64,000 nt of DNA from positions 5,680,524-5,744,523 of the forward strand of contig NC_030851.1 in assembly GCF_000208745.1 (NCBI RefSeq), read 5' to 3'. The stretch is from Theobroma cacao (lineage: Eukaryota > Streptophyta > Magnoliopsida > Malvales > Malvaceae). Below are positions 11,846 through 22,920 of this stretch, piece by piece; position 1 is the first letter of the stretch, and each line of letters begins with the position of its first letter. Below the pieces are notes generated by a model that saw only the letters and a program-made list of their open reading frames with translations, was not told where the DNA came from and did no database searches. The position numbers and the translations under genes were made by a program.

Positions 11846-12663
11846 TGTCTATGGGGTTTTTGTGATAAGAAAAGAAAACGTTGTAAACATGTAAGGGATG
11901 TATCGAAGGTGACAGAGAGGAAGATTGGAGCAGTTTTTGAAGTACTCAATGTCATGGCAAGAAGAAGAGAATAAGGGTTCTGAGTTAGAATAGGCTAGAG
12001 ATAGAAGCTTTGAGTGAGAGTCTGGTCGTTTTGAAAAGTCCTCATTTTTTCAATTGTGAAGGCTTTATACATAGTGTTAAAAGTAATGGTTATAAGAAAA
12101 GGTTTTAATACACATAATAAATGATATTATTAAGGAGAGTTTTAATATTAGGTAATCATTACTGAGAGTTAATGTTGAGTAACGGTTAAAAACTTATTAT
12201 GTGACCATTGAAGTAATTATATTTAATAATATTTGTTCTCAAGTAAGAGCTAATAAAGAAGAGTTGTACATGAGCACAAGAGAGGAAACTGTATGTGAAT
12301 AGGTACAAGAAAAGAAGCTGTACATGAATAGGTACAAAAAAAGAAACTGTACGTGAATAGGTACAAGAGAACAAAGTAAAAGCAAGAAACACTTGTACTT
12401 CAAGAAAAAGTTAAGAGAAGACCTTTTAACTACCTTCATATCTGAGCCATCAAGTTAAACTCTGAGGAACATCCCAATATAAAAGTAACTCATGAACTTT
12501 GTCACATATTTTGGATTACTTTCATTGTTATCTATGTGAAATTGTTATTTTGTGCGAAGTAGTTATTTTACTTGTACTGATTGTTTTCATTATTCTCGAT
12601 ATAATGTTACGCGATAAAATAATTCTTTAAAGAATAAGTATTAACCAAAATCAACTATCTACA
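11846..12663 (-). repeat. 3' LTR of the gypsy element
   Basis: 818 bases, matching 22921-23740 from end to end with scattered substitutions. It is TG...CA bounded. It contains a short internal array of about 30-base units (12262-12375) with the core GAATAGGTACAAGAGAAGAA, present also in the other LTR. Confidence 0.9.
12262..12375. repeat. ~30-bp tandem repeats inside the left LTR
   Basis: Three to four imperfect units of the form CTGTACATGAATAGGTACAA followed by a purine run. The same array occurs at about 23335-23445 in the right LTR, so it predates the insertion. Such arrays can be enhancer-like in LTR promoters; that role is speculative. Confidence 0.75.
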
Positions 12664-12674
12664 TTTTACCCCCT
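12664..12674 (-). other. Polypurine tract of the gypsy element
   Basis: Read on the minus strand this is AGGGGGTAAAA, directly followed by the LTR start TGTAGATAG. This is the expected location of the plus-strand primer for reverse transcription. Confidence 0.7.
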
Positions 12675-13066
12675 ACATAAGAATTAATTGTTAAAAAATA
12701 ATTCTTATGTATTAATTTAGAATGTAAAAGTTTTGTTTTGTATTATAACGTATTGTACTGTATCACTTTGAGTAGTAACGCCTTAAATAGTAACATCCTA
12801 GCCAGTGATGCTTTAGGTAGTAACATGTTACTGTCTTGTGTAAGGTGTAATGCCAATACTTTTTATCATATTTGATTGATTTTGCAATGATTTTTTCCAT
12901 ATAAAGTACGATTTTCAAGATACAAATCGTAAAAGGAAAGTTAATCTTTTTCAAAAAAAACCTTGATTTTATGTGGTCTATAAATATCAAGTTACTATGA
13001 ACAATTTTCTTCATTCAGATTCAAAGCAAAACAAAATTCAGAATAAGGTTTATTCTTTTGCAAATC

Positions 13067-13607
13067 TTTTTGAGCAAGTAAGTTCTTTTTTTTTTTAAAT
13101 AGAATTTCTTGTTTGATTTTTTTTACTTGTATTTTTCTTTTTTTTTCAAAAAAATTTGAATTCTCTTGCTTGTTGCTGCCTGCATGAAATTTTTTTTAAT
13201 TGAAATATGAAGAAAAAAATTTCATACATGAGATGATGCTTCTTTTTTTTATGTGTGTGTTCAAACAAATAAATAAATTATTTGATTTTAAAATAAAATC
13301 ACAAAGCAAGAATATTTGTGTTCAAAAAAAAAAAANTTTTTGAGCAAGTAAGTTCTTTTTTTTTTTTTAAATAGAATTTCTTGTTTGATTTTTTTTACTT
13401 GTATTTTTCTTTTTTTTTCAAAAAAATTTGAATTCTCTTGCTTGTTGCTGCCTGCATGAAATTTTTTTTAATTGAAATATGAAGAAAAAAATTTCATACA
13501 TGAGATGATGCTTCTTTTTTTTATGTGTGTTCAAACAAATAAATAAATTATTTGATTTTAAAATAAAATCACAAAGCAAGAATATTTGTGTTCAAAAAAA
13601 AAAAAAA
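13067..13607. repeat. 270-bp direct duplication joined at a single N
   Basis: Two copies, 13067-13335 and 13337-13607, are almost identical over about 270 bases, differing mainly in homopolymer and GT-repeat length. The single N at 13336 sits exactly at the junction. This is either a real tandem duplication or a contig overlap that was joined end to end. Confidence 0.9.
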
Positions 13608-13910
13608 AACTAACTTGATAAGCACAAGCGAAACAAAAAAATCTTGCTTGATACAGGAATTTGTTTCAACCTTTTTATTACCCATAAATTACAGTTTATG
13701 GTAAAGCCTGAAAGCAAAGTGCCAACAATTGAGATTTTTATTTATTTGTATATTTAATTGATTCTTTATCTTGAAGTTTGTTTTAATGTTTCTGTTTGTT
13801 CTTAAAACTCACGACCTGGAGTCACCAGCTTTTGTTTTAAATTTTTTTTTATTATTTTATTTTGATGTGTAGCCTTGGAAAAGCGAAACATTAGAATAAC
13901 AGAAGTAAAT

Positions 13911-14190
13911 AAAGGCTGAAGTAAAAGAAGCAAATAAAGGTTGATTAACTTGTCTATTTTTTTTCTCTGACTTGTTGGCAGCAAAGCTGCAAGTTGCAGT
14001 TTTTTTGTTTTTTTTGCTTGTATAAAGAAAATGGCTTTTTACTTTGGAGCTCATAAAGGCTGAAGAAAAAGTAACAAATAAAGCTTGACAAACTTGTCAA
14101 ATTTTTTTTCTTTGATTTGTTGGCAGCAAAAGCTGTAAGTTGCATTTTTTTTATTTTATATAAAGAAAAGGGCTTTTTACTTTGGAGCCG
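13911..14190. repeat. 144-bp imperfect tandem duplication
   Basis: Two diverged units start at 13911 and 14055 with AAAGGCTGAAG and share GGCAGCAAAGCTG-like, AAGTTGCA and GGCTTTTTACTTTGGAGC blocks in the same order. It lies in the non-coding part between the 3' LTR and the antisense ORF. Confidence 0.8.
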
Positions 14191-14216
14191 CAAGCTCTTT
14201 TAATTAGAGCTTGCGG
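14188..14216. repeat. Perfect 10-bp stem hairpin
   Basis: CCGCAAGCTC, a nine-base AT-rich spacer, then GAGCTTGCGG. The arms are perfect complements, GC-rich against a very AT-rich background. It lies at the edge of the 144-bp repeats and upstream of the antisense ORF. Confidence 0.8.
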
Positions 14217-14429
14217 TACATGTCATGAGCTCTTTTAATTTAATTAATAATAATTTTTTTAGTTGACTTTTTTTATTTTATTATTTTTTAAAAAATTTAT
14301 TCATTTGTTATTAGTATTTTTATTATTTATATTAATAATAAAATTTATAATGTTGATAATTTTTTTTGTTTTGTAAGTGTTTTTTTCTTTTATTATTATT
14401 ATTTTTTAACAAGTACATAAATAATAAAA

Positions 14430-16985
14430 ATTATTGTGTATGTATACTTATCTCTTTTTCCATGATCATGTTTATAGGTTTTTTTTTTCCATCTTCCCTT
14501 ATGCTTAGGACGCATTTCCCTTTGAAGATCCATTATGGTGAGCTTGAAAAGGCTGTAACAAGGAAAAAAACCACTATACATAAAAGGAAGAATAATGATT
14601 CCGAATTTGTTGCTCTCAAGAAAATTAGAGTAGAAAATAGTGGTGAAGTTCCTCTTGTCCTTGAAAATTGAGAAGATAAAATTATTAGAGAATGAGGAGA
14701 AGATCATTTTTGGGAAGAAGCTTGTGCCAAACAGGTTGACGAACATCCCTCTGAACTTGTTGGATATGATTGGAATCGTTTATGCTTGAAGCACCTCCTC
14801 ATAAAAGAAGTGGTATTCCAGGATTTATTCTGAAGTTCAGGTTTGAACGTGGTGAGTTTTTCATTTCTGTTACTAAGTTAGGCTTTAATTCTTAATTTAT
14901 TCATAGTTGGGATAAATGGGTAAATAAGGTGTTGAAGAATCCTACTTATGTTAAACTTCTCTTTTCTGCTAGGATACTTGATGCTATACATGTCACTTCC
15001 AAGCTCCATATTCGTAGAGAAAAAAAGATGGATGTATGGCATGCTATTCTTGTAAGGTGAAGCACTTTTTCTCATACTATGATTATAGCATGGGGGGAAT
15101 TAACCTTCACTCTAGAAGATGTATGTGTTCTCTTAGAATTTTCTTGTATAGGAAAGCATGATTTTTACTCTATTAAGCTTTTTGAAGAAGAGGTATGTAT
15201 TCAAGACTTTTTCTTTGATCTACTTAAGAGTTTGAGTAAAACTTCGAAGGTTGCACGATTCTCCAATTGGATAGCGATTTTTTATAAAAAGTTCAATGCT
15301 AAGGGAATTGAAATTGGTTCTCTTGAGTACCCAAACCATAAGCATGAGATAATAGCTTTAATAATTTTTTGGTTAGCACGACACATACTCCTAGGGTGTC
15401 TAGATGATGATATCTCTTTAGCAGTTGTTTTTTTAGCAATAAAAATTGTTAGGAGAATACGTTTTCCTCTTGCTCCACTATATTTAGGATCTCTATATAA
15501 GAGATTAGACTTGTACCAACACAAAACTGTTGAGTCAGCTGGGTGTTACAAAGTTTTGACTTATGTGGATGCTTTCTTCATTCAGATGTGCTTATGGGAA
15601 AGGTTTGGTATTTGTGCTCCCATGCTTAATGCATATCCTTTTGCATCTTTTTCTGTTAACAACCCTTTATCCCGAGACAACTATAGAGCTTGGGCATGGC
15701 ATGATTGACTATCAAGGGGTAATGTTCTTGAAGTGATGGATGTTACAAAAGAATTCTATCCTAGACCTTATGTGCAACCTATAAATGGATTTGGTGATCT
15801 TGCAATTTATTATGACCTTTATCCTCTACAGTCTGGAAGAATGAGCTCACGAGGTATTAACTTTTGTATATGGGTTCATAGTTTCCAACTTCCTTCTATG
15901 ATTAAGAGTTCTAGTTCTGGTGGAGATAGAGACTTTCGTTCTGTCAAAGTGTATTCTCCTTATAGAGTGGCACACATTTTGGAATTGACCAATTAGCTCC
16001 ACCTGACTCTTCTTCGTCTATCAACTTTTCTTCTTGTGTTTCTTCGTTTCTCACGATAGGACTTCTACTCTGTTCAGATAAACTTAAGAGTTGTATTATC
16101 CCAGCTTTTGATAAAGTTGGTATCCATACTTTTGGATGGTTTGCTTATTGGAGAGAGTGTCTTGGAGAATAAAGATATTTTACTGTGCCATTAACTAATC
16201 CCACAGCTCATCTCTACACTCCTCATGTAAGTAACAATGATGTATTCTTGTGATTGATTCCTCTTAAAAAAAAGAAATGTATAATTGAATAAGAAGATAC
16301 TTGACCTCATGCTCTTACTCTTCAAACAAAAGATAAACACACCTATCGAAAAGTAAGTTTATCTTTTTTTGTTCTATATTTTTTTATTTCCTCATTTTGT
16401 TTTTTTTCTATATATTTTATTTTCTCATTTTGTTTGTTTTCTTTTTTAGGGAGAATCAACTACAAGAGTAGAACTTAATTTAGTTGAAAAGAAAGAAACT
16501 TCTGAAGTAGAGATTGAGAAGGAATCATGTGACTATGAACGTAGTGATGAATCTGATGATGAATTAGTTGATGTTGATAAAGCTGAAGTTGAGGGTGAAC
16601 CAGCCCCTTTTGATGATTTCATTGATTTGGATATTCTATTTACAAATCATGTTCAGAGCTCCACTATGAACCAGGTATAAACATATCACTAATTGATTTT
16701 GTTCCATTCTTTTATTTTTTTTTGAAATTAAGATTGTTCTTACTCCTTACGCTATTCGAGATGAGGTTGTTCCTAACACTAAGGCTATTCCTACTGTTGA
16801 AGTTGTTCCTGAGGCTACTCCTAATGTTAAGGTTATTAATGATGTTGGAATTGATACTGATGATGCTAGAGTTACTCCAATTAATCCTCGTGCTTCTTCT
16901 TCCACAGTGCTAGAACACAGAGATGCTAGTGGTGCTTCTAGCACTCAAGTAACACATACTAAACAAAATGGTAAGAAAGTTGACT
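14430..16985 (+). pseudogene. Plant mobile domain (PMD) ORF, antisense within the gypsy element
   Basis: The longest frame, 15079-15708 (209 residues), carries AWGELTFTLEDVCVLLEFSC, which matches the conserved WGExTxTLEDV core of the aminotransferase-like plant mobile domain (PF10536). In-frame upstream sequence (14905-15057, WDKWVNKVLKNP, then KKMDVWHAILVR) and downstream frames (15733-15996, ending YRVAHILELTN) extend the domain. They are separated by stops at 15058 and 15706. A later part, 16450-16980, encodes an acidic, low-complexity tail. Function is unknown in transposons; host relatives (MAIL1/MAIN) act in silencing and genome stability. It reads opposite to gag-pol, between integrase and the 3' LTR. 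To my knowledge extra antisense ORFs of this type have been reported in Tat-lineage elements. Confidence 0.75.
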
Positions 16986-17044
16986 TCCATGGTTTTCAAG
17001 TTTCATTAGAGTATGTGGAATACTTGAAGTATGTTTTTAATATA

Positions 17045-17290
17045 GAAGGACGCCAAATATAAGCGATGAAGCTTACGGCCAATAACATAATATCATTATA
17101 GCCAAATTATGAGCGATAAAACTAGCTGTTGAAACATTAATGAAAAATTATGGTCAAAGATTGAGCAATATAGCTTGCGACCAATAATATAATATAATTG
17201 CAACCAAGATATAAGCAATGAAGCTAGCGGCTAAAGTATAAAGAGTAAAACACAACCAATATAAAAGTGGTGAAGCTATGGCTGGAATGC
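17045..17290. repeat. Degenerate ~50-bp tandem repeats
   Basis: About five imperfect units built on GCCAAATATAAGCGATGAAG followed by CTNGCGGCCAATA-like sequence, starting near 17052, 17101, 17153, 17203 and 17254. They lie exactly between the end of the antisense ORF and the end of integrase. Confidence 0.7.
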
Positions 17291-17374
17291 TTTTCATTAT
17301 GAAAAAGTAAATCATGTATTTTGCATACAACAAAGAGTGGTGTTAGAATCTCATACATGATACTTCTTTATATA

Positions 17375-18560
17375 TTAAAAATTGATTGGAGTAGTGATGG
17401 CGTTGTTTTTTGGATTTATCAATTTGTAATATCCACTCTCATTCACCTCATGAACAACATATGGTCCTTCCCATTTTGTGATGAATTTAGAAGTTGGTGT
17501 TTTTCTTCTAATATGCTCACCTACGTGTAGTACTAGATCACCCTCTTCAAAATTCCTTCTCTTCACTAGCTTGTCATAAGCTTTACTCAACCTCCTTTGA
17601 TAGATTGATAAATTCTTCTTTGCTCGATCTTTTTTTTCCTTTAACGCTTCTAATTCTAACAATAGTAAATTATCATTATCAAGTTCAACGTCTAAGGTTA
17701 ATCTTGCAAACAGAACTAGAATTTTCACAAGTAGTACTGTCTCTATTCCATACACTAATGAAAAAGGAGTTGCCTTCGTAGGTTTATGCTTGGAAGTCCT
17801 ATATGCCCATAATGTTACTGGAAGTGCATCATGCCACATCTTTGGTTCTTCATGCACCATTCTACTAAGCACTTTAAGTAAAGTCTTGTTAGTAGCTTCA
17901 GCTTGACCATTTCTTTTCGAGTAGTAAGGAGTAGACTTTACATGATCCACATCGTAAAGGGCACGTAATTCCTTTACACTGGCATTAATGAATGGAGTAC
18001 CATTATCTGAAAGAATACGTCTAAGTATGCCGAACCTATAAATGATGTTTTCTTTGATGAAATTTGCCACAGCCGAACTAGTTGCTTTCTTCAAAGAAAT
18101 AGCTTCCACCAATTTATTGAAGCATTCTGTTGTTGCTAATATCCAAGTATATCCTTTAGAAGGAGGATTGATAGGTCCAACCAAATCAAATGTCCAAGTA
18201 TAGAATGGCCATGGAGTAATGACGCTATGCAATTGTACAGCCGAAGCATGTATAATATTTCCATAAATTTGACACGGATAACACTTCCTTGCATAATTCA
18301 CTACATCTGCTTCCATTGTAGGCTAATAATACCCAAGATTCAAAAGCTTTTGATAAAGCTTCCTGCCACCTTCATGTTTTTTGCTACTACCTGCATGTGC
18401 TTCTTTTAACAATGGATTGACAGTAGCTAGGGAAACACACTTCAATGGTGCTCCTACAAATGAGAGTCTGAACAAGTCATTTCCTTTGAGAAATAAACGT
18501 TGAGCTCTTCTCTTGAGTTGTCTTGCATCTTAAAAGTTAGTTAGTAATATTCCATTTTGG
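17375..18560 (-). pseudogene. Integrase of the gypsy element
   Basis: The open part 18316-17375 (313 residues) contains the DDE catalytic residues: FDLVGPI near the start, SDNGTPF in the middle and NGQAEATNK further on. It then has a C-terminal GDLVL...KWEGPYVV chromodomain-like/GPY region. Upstream, still on the minus strand, is the H2C2 zinc region (EAHAG...KKHEGGRKL...CYPCQIYGN), interrupted by stops. One of these is a TAG where related elements have Trp in GYYWPTMEAD. The Tat/Athila affinity rests on this segment and on the gag zinc region. Integrase would insert the cDNA in the nucleus. This copy is inactive. Confidence 0.9.
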
Positions 18561-18959
18561 AGAAAATCAATATAAGGCCTACGCCAATCACCAACACTTC
18601 CCACAAAATTGCACTCTTGTATATTTGGTGGTTCGAAACATCTAGTGTAAGCCTTTGGACATAGATGGCCAAAAATGTCATACTTTTTGGAGTAAGCGAT
18701 GTAAAGGTGGTCCTTCCTTCCCATACCATTGTTCATGGGCTATTCTCAATCTTTCTTTTGCCTCTTCCTCAAAAACATATCTTGCTAGAACTCCATTACT
18801 TCCTTTGTGGTAAAGTGTACCATGAATCAAAATGTAGTGCTTCAAACACATAATAGCAATAGAACTGGGATTAAGTAACTCTTCTATGATAGGTTTTCGC
18901 CAATCCTCTTCCTCATAAATTGAAAGCTGTAATAGTTCACTAAACGGACATGGGATAAT

Positions 18960-19830
18960 CCTCTTGAGTACAACTATAGAAATACTTCATTCTTTCTTTG
19001 AAATATGCATTTTAGAAGCCAATGTATCAAGTGCATCTGCATAACGGTTGTTGTGGTTCACCCCATATGAATGGAACACCTTTCTTAAGCAAGATTTGGA
19101 AAGATACAATGATTTCTCTTAAAGTTGGAATGAATCTCCTAATATAAGAGACTTTTCCCAACAAGCTTTTGAGTTGTTTTTGATTCACCAGAGATGGCAT
19201 GGGTTGAATAGCCTTTATTTTTTCAAGATCAACATCTATGCCTTTTCTGTGAACCACAAAACCCAAGAATTTCCTAACTGTTACTCCAAATGCACACTTT
19301 AAAGGATTCATGCAAAGATTATGCTTTCTACACCGTTCAAATACTCTTTTAAGATCTTTAAAGTGATTAAAAGCCTTCTTGCTTTTCATCACTATATCAT
19401 CTACATAATCTTCCATACAATCATGCATTAAGTCATGGAAGATTGCTGTCATGGCATGTTGATAGGTTATACTCACATTTTTTAATCTAAATGGCATTAC
19501 AGTGTAGTAGAAATTACCAAATGGAGTTTTGAAAGGGATTTTCTCTGCATCTTTTCATGCCATCTTTATTTGATTATATCTACTAAACCTATCCATGAAG
19601 GAAAATATCTCATGGCTAGCTGTAGCATCTACTAAAGTATCAACATTAGGAAGAGGAAAATCATTTTTTGGGCATGCTTTGTTCAAATCTCTGAAATCTA
19701 CACACACTTGAATTGTTCCATTCTTTTTTTTCATAGGAACTACATTTGCTAGCCAAGTAGGATAATGTATGAGTTTGATGAATCTAACCTTGAGGAGCTA
19801 GTTAATCTTCTCCTTTATCTGGCTCTCTAT
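18960..19830 (-). pseudogene. Reverse transcriptase of the gypsy element
   Basis: Minus-strand blocks read VPMKKKNGTIQVCVDFRDLN, then KACPKNDFPLP, FSRYNQIKMA, GNFYYTVMPFRLKN, and the catalytic box YVDDIVMKSK at about 19400, followed by LGFVVHRKGI. The open part is 19497-19027. Upstream there are in-frame stops after KIKEKIN and after NQIKMA. RNase H, expected between here and integrase, is too decayed for me to delimit. Confidence 0.9.
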
Positions 19831-20547
19831 CTTATGATGAAATACACGAGCATGTTGTTTCACTGGTTTACTTTGTGAAGAAATGTGTAACTAGTGAATA
19901 ATGAGATTCTCATCCAATTCAAGCATCTGTTCATAAGTCCAAGCAAACACATCTTGGAATTTTCTCAACAACTCAATTAGCATGACCTTTTACTCATCAG
20001 AAAGACTCTTACTTATGAATAGTGGCTTAATTGTCTTTCCTTCTTCTGCCATATTGATTTCTTCCAACTCATGACCTTAAGGCTTGGGTTGATCTAGGAG
20101 TTGTTCTTTCATGGGTAATACTTCCTGTACGTTTTCTTTTTCTGCTTCCACTTGAAAACGTGATGGTGATGTATCTGGTGGCTTCCAAAGTTCGAGATCA
20201 AGAGAAGATGTTTCCTCAGACCTTGTGTCCCATTATAAGCAATACATAAATTTTTTATCTTCACATGCATAGGAAGTTACCTTACTAAACGTCTTTTCTT
20301 CATTTACTTCTTTATATGTGGAAGTGTTTTCCCTTTTTCTTTTCCCACCTTGTTTTTTCTTTTTGCCACTACTCTCTACCTTATTCCCAACATACTTTTC
20401 CTATCGTGAAAGTGGAACACCGATAGGTCTAGCAATAGTTGTTTCTCCATCTTCTACTAGATCTTCAAAGAAAGAAGCCTTTGTATAACTCACCTCATGC
20501 CGTTCAAATGGAGCTTTAGTGGTCGCAATGAAAATCTCCTTCCCCTA

Positions 20548-20805
20548 TCAATGTCCCTTAATACATGTGAAGAAAGTGATAGCCATAGAATGATGTAAAC
20601 TCTTCAAATCTATGTTTATAGCTTTCAAAGTGGATAGAGGTATGAGATTCACAGAGGAACCATCATCAATGAATGTTCTCTTAATAGGATATCCATTGAT
20701 AGTATTTTCCACATAAAGAGGTTTATTATGATAAAGATGAGGTGTATACATGTCTGCCACTGTAAGCACAATAGCATTTTGATATACACCAACCATCTTC
20801 CCCAT
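20548..20805 (-). pseudogene. Aspartic protease of the gypsy element
   Basis: The 85-residue frame contains TFIDDGSSVNLIPLSTLKAI. This resembles the retropepsin active-site region of Tat/Athila elements, where the usual D-S/T-G becomes D-x-G-S. It would cleave the Gag-Pol precursor. It lies between the gag zinc region and RT, as expected. Confidence 0.8.
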
Positions 20806-20871
20806 AAGTCATCCTACTAGGTTACACTCTTTATATTGTTTTCTTACTATTTGAACTAGTGATATAAATGC

Positions 20872-22300
20872 TTATTTCCTTGTTTCTTCTGAAAATCCAA
20901 GCTGGTAAAAAAAATGCTTGAAATTAAGTGTCTTCATGAGTGAATTAGCAATCGAAGAAGTAACCATAGTAACTTCACTTGTATCATTAAATTGGGTGTT
21001 TGAAGAAGAAAGGTCATCATGGTGAGCATGAATTATTGCACTTGCTTGCCCTCGAGGATTTAGATGAACGAGAAGAGGGTTATTTTGGACTTTGTTATTT
21101 CCAATCAATAGTTCTTCTGCTTGCACTCGTCGATGGAACATTCTCCGAAGGTTTCTACATTCAGAAAATGGATGACCAACTGCTCGATGATAATCACAAT
21201 ATCTTGGGTTAGCCTTTTCCTCTGCTGTTGGTGGTCGTGGAGTGCAAGGTAAGTTTATTTGTCCATCCCTAACCCATTCTTGGAGAAGAGCTCTCACTTT
21301 ATCCGAAGGTACTGAGAATGGTGGAGAAAAGTCATTCTCTTCATCTGGCCTTCTCCTTGGGACATCTTTTTTGGGATGTAAATTTGCTCAAACTGGACCC
21401 CTTTTTTCTCTACCTCCTCATTGGATGGCATTCACCGTTGGGGTGTTTCTTTTACCAAAACGAGTGAGTCTATTTTGTCTAAGAACCATATTATTGGTCC
21501 TTCGTACAGCTTCCACTAGTGTAACAAAGGTTAGAAGAAGTAGATTCTCCAAGTGTAGCCTGTATTCATTATACATCCCCTGAATGCACACTTTTACCAG
21601 CTTCTTCTCATCATGAGATTCTTGTATGTCCAGCACCTGTTCTCTAAAGAGTTGGATATACTCCATTAGATCCTCTATAGACTTTTGAAACTCTCCTCCA
21701 AGATCAACGAGAGTAACCTTCACTTGAATAGAGAAGAACTTTTCCCCAAGCATCCTACACATCTGATTCCTAGTTTGAATAGAACTAGGAGTAAGGTTAA
21801 CATACCATGTATAAGCCTTCTCAGTGAAAAACTTGAAGAACTCCTTCAACTTCAGGTCATCATCCAATCCAGCAACTCTAAGAGTCTCCACAAATTTCAT
21901 GACATGTTGGGGTGTATCTCTAATCATCCCATTAAATTGTTTGAACTTGGGGCTCTTTAAGGTATGGTTTTGTAGCTACACTGGTCGGGTAAGGCAACTT
22001 GAGACCAAACTCAGAAAAATTCAAGCTGTTGTTCTTCTGATCTAATAGCCTTTGAAGCTTTTCCATTGTCACAAATCCTTGAGTAGAAGTGGGTGGGATT
22101 ACTACAATAAAGGTAGTTGTTAGGGTAACTGCAGTAGTGGTGTTGGGAGGATTAGGATTTATAGCAACTACTACATTAGCTGCACTTTCTCCATTTCCTC
22201 CATTCCTCTTAATGTTTGTAACTAGATGAGTGACTCCGTCAGGTGCACTCTCATTAAGGTGCACAGGTTGGGCTTGAAAAGTGGTGACAGTAGAGGACAT
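20872..22300 (-). pseudogene. Gag of the gypsy element (broken)
   Basis: Three minus-strand frames join in order. 22300-21932 is an N-terminal Thr/Pro-rich part ending in FGLKLPYPTSVATKPYLKEP. 21927-21418 is the Retrotrans_gag domain, with LKEFFKFFTEKAYTWYVNL and FREQVLDIQES. 21297-20872 carries ANPRYCDYHRAVGHPFSECR, the zinc region typical of Tat/Athila gag. A shift near 21955 separates the first two. Gag would form the virus-like particle. Confidence 0.85.
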
Positions 22301-22484
22301 GAGTTAAGATATAGTGTCCATCGTTCACCTATTATTGTCGTCTGATATTTGCATCCTCTTTTGAGAAGCTTGGATCGTTCTCATCAGATCCTGAATGTAG
22401 GAAGGAACATGTGAATCTTGGTTGTTAGTGGAACTCTCCATCTTTTTTGGTAACAAGAAATTATAGCAATAAAAGTCTTACTTA

Positions 22485-22884
22485 GTGTTTGTTTGGTTTG
22501 ACTTTTTTCTAGCTTATCTACCTCTTAAAAGCAAAAGCCAGACCAAATATAAATTTTAAGAAGCTCTTAAAAAAATAGTTTTTTTTAAAGAATAAAATTT
22601 TTAAAAAAAGAGCTTCAAGAAAAGCTCTTGTGAGGAGCTTTTTCTTCTTCTTTTTTACAAATACAAGAAAATTTTTATTTTTGTTCCAAAACTATCTTCA
22701 TCTGTTAAAAATAATTACAATATTACCCTCTAAAAAAATACCCTCTACAATAATTTTAACCAAAATTATAACTTATAAAAAAAATTTTATCAAACAACTT
22801 TAGCTTAATTTTAAAGGCTATTATTTTTCATAAGAGCTTCATAATAACTTTTAAACTAGAAAAAAGTTAGGCCAAACAGGCTCT
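22485..22884. mobile_element. Tourist/Harbinger-like MITE inside the gypsy element
   Basis: The left end is GTGTTTGTTTGGTTTGACTT and the reverse complement of the right end is GAGCCTGTTTGGCCTAACTT. The TIRs continue through TTTTCTAG for about 31 bases. TTA is present on both sides (22482-22484 and 22885-22887), the expected 3-bp duplication of PIF/Harbinger elements. It is 400 bases long with no coding capacity and lies between the PBS and gag. Confidence 0.8.
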
Positions 22885-22898
22885 TAATGAAATCACTT

Positions 22899-22920
22899 CT
22901 CCCCAGTGGCGTAGCCAAAA
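22899..22920 (-). other. Candidate primer binding site of the gypsy element
   Basis: Directly inside the 5' LTR, minus-strand sequence reads TTTTGGCTACGCCACTGGGG. It resembles the TTTTGGCGCCGTTGCCGGGG site that many Athila/Tat elements use with tRNA-Asp, with several changes. Confidence 0.5.
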
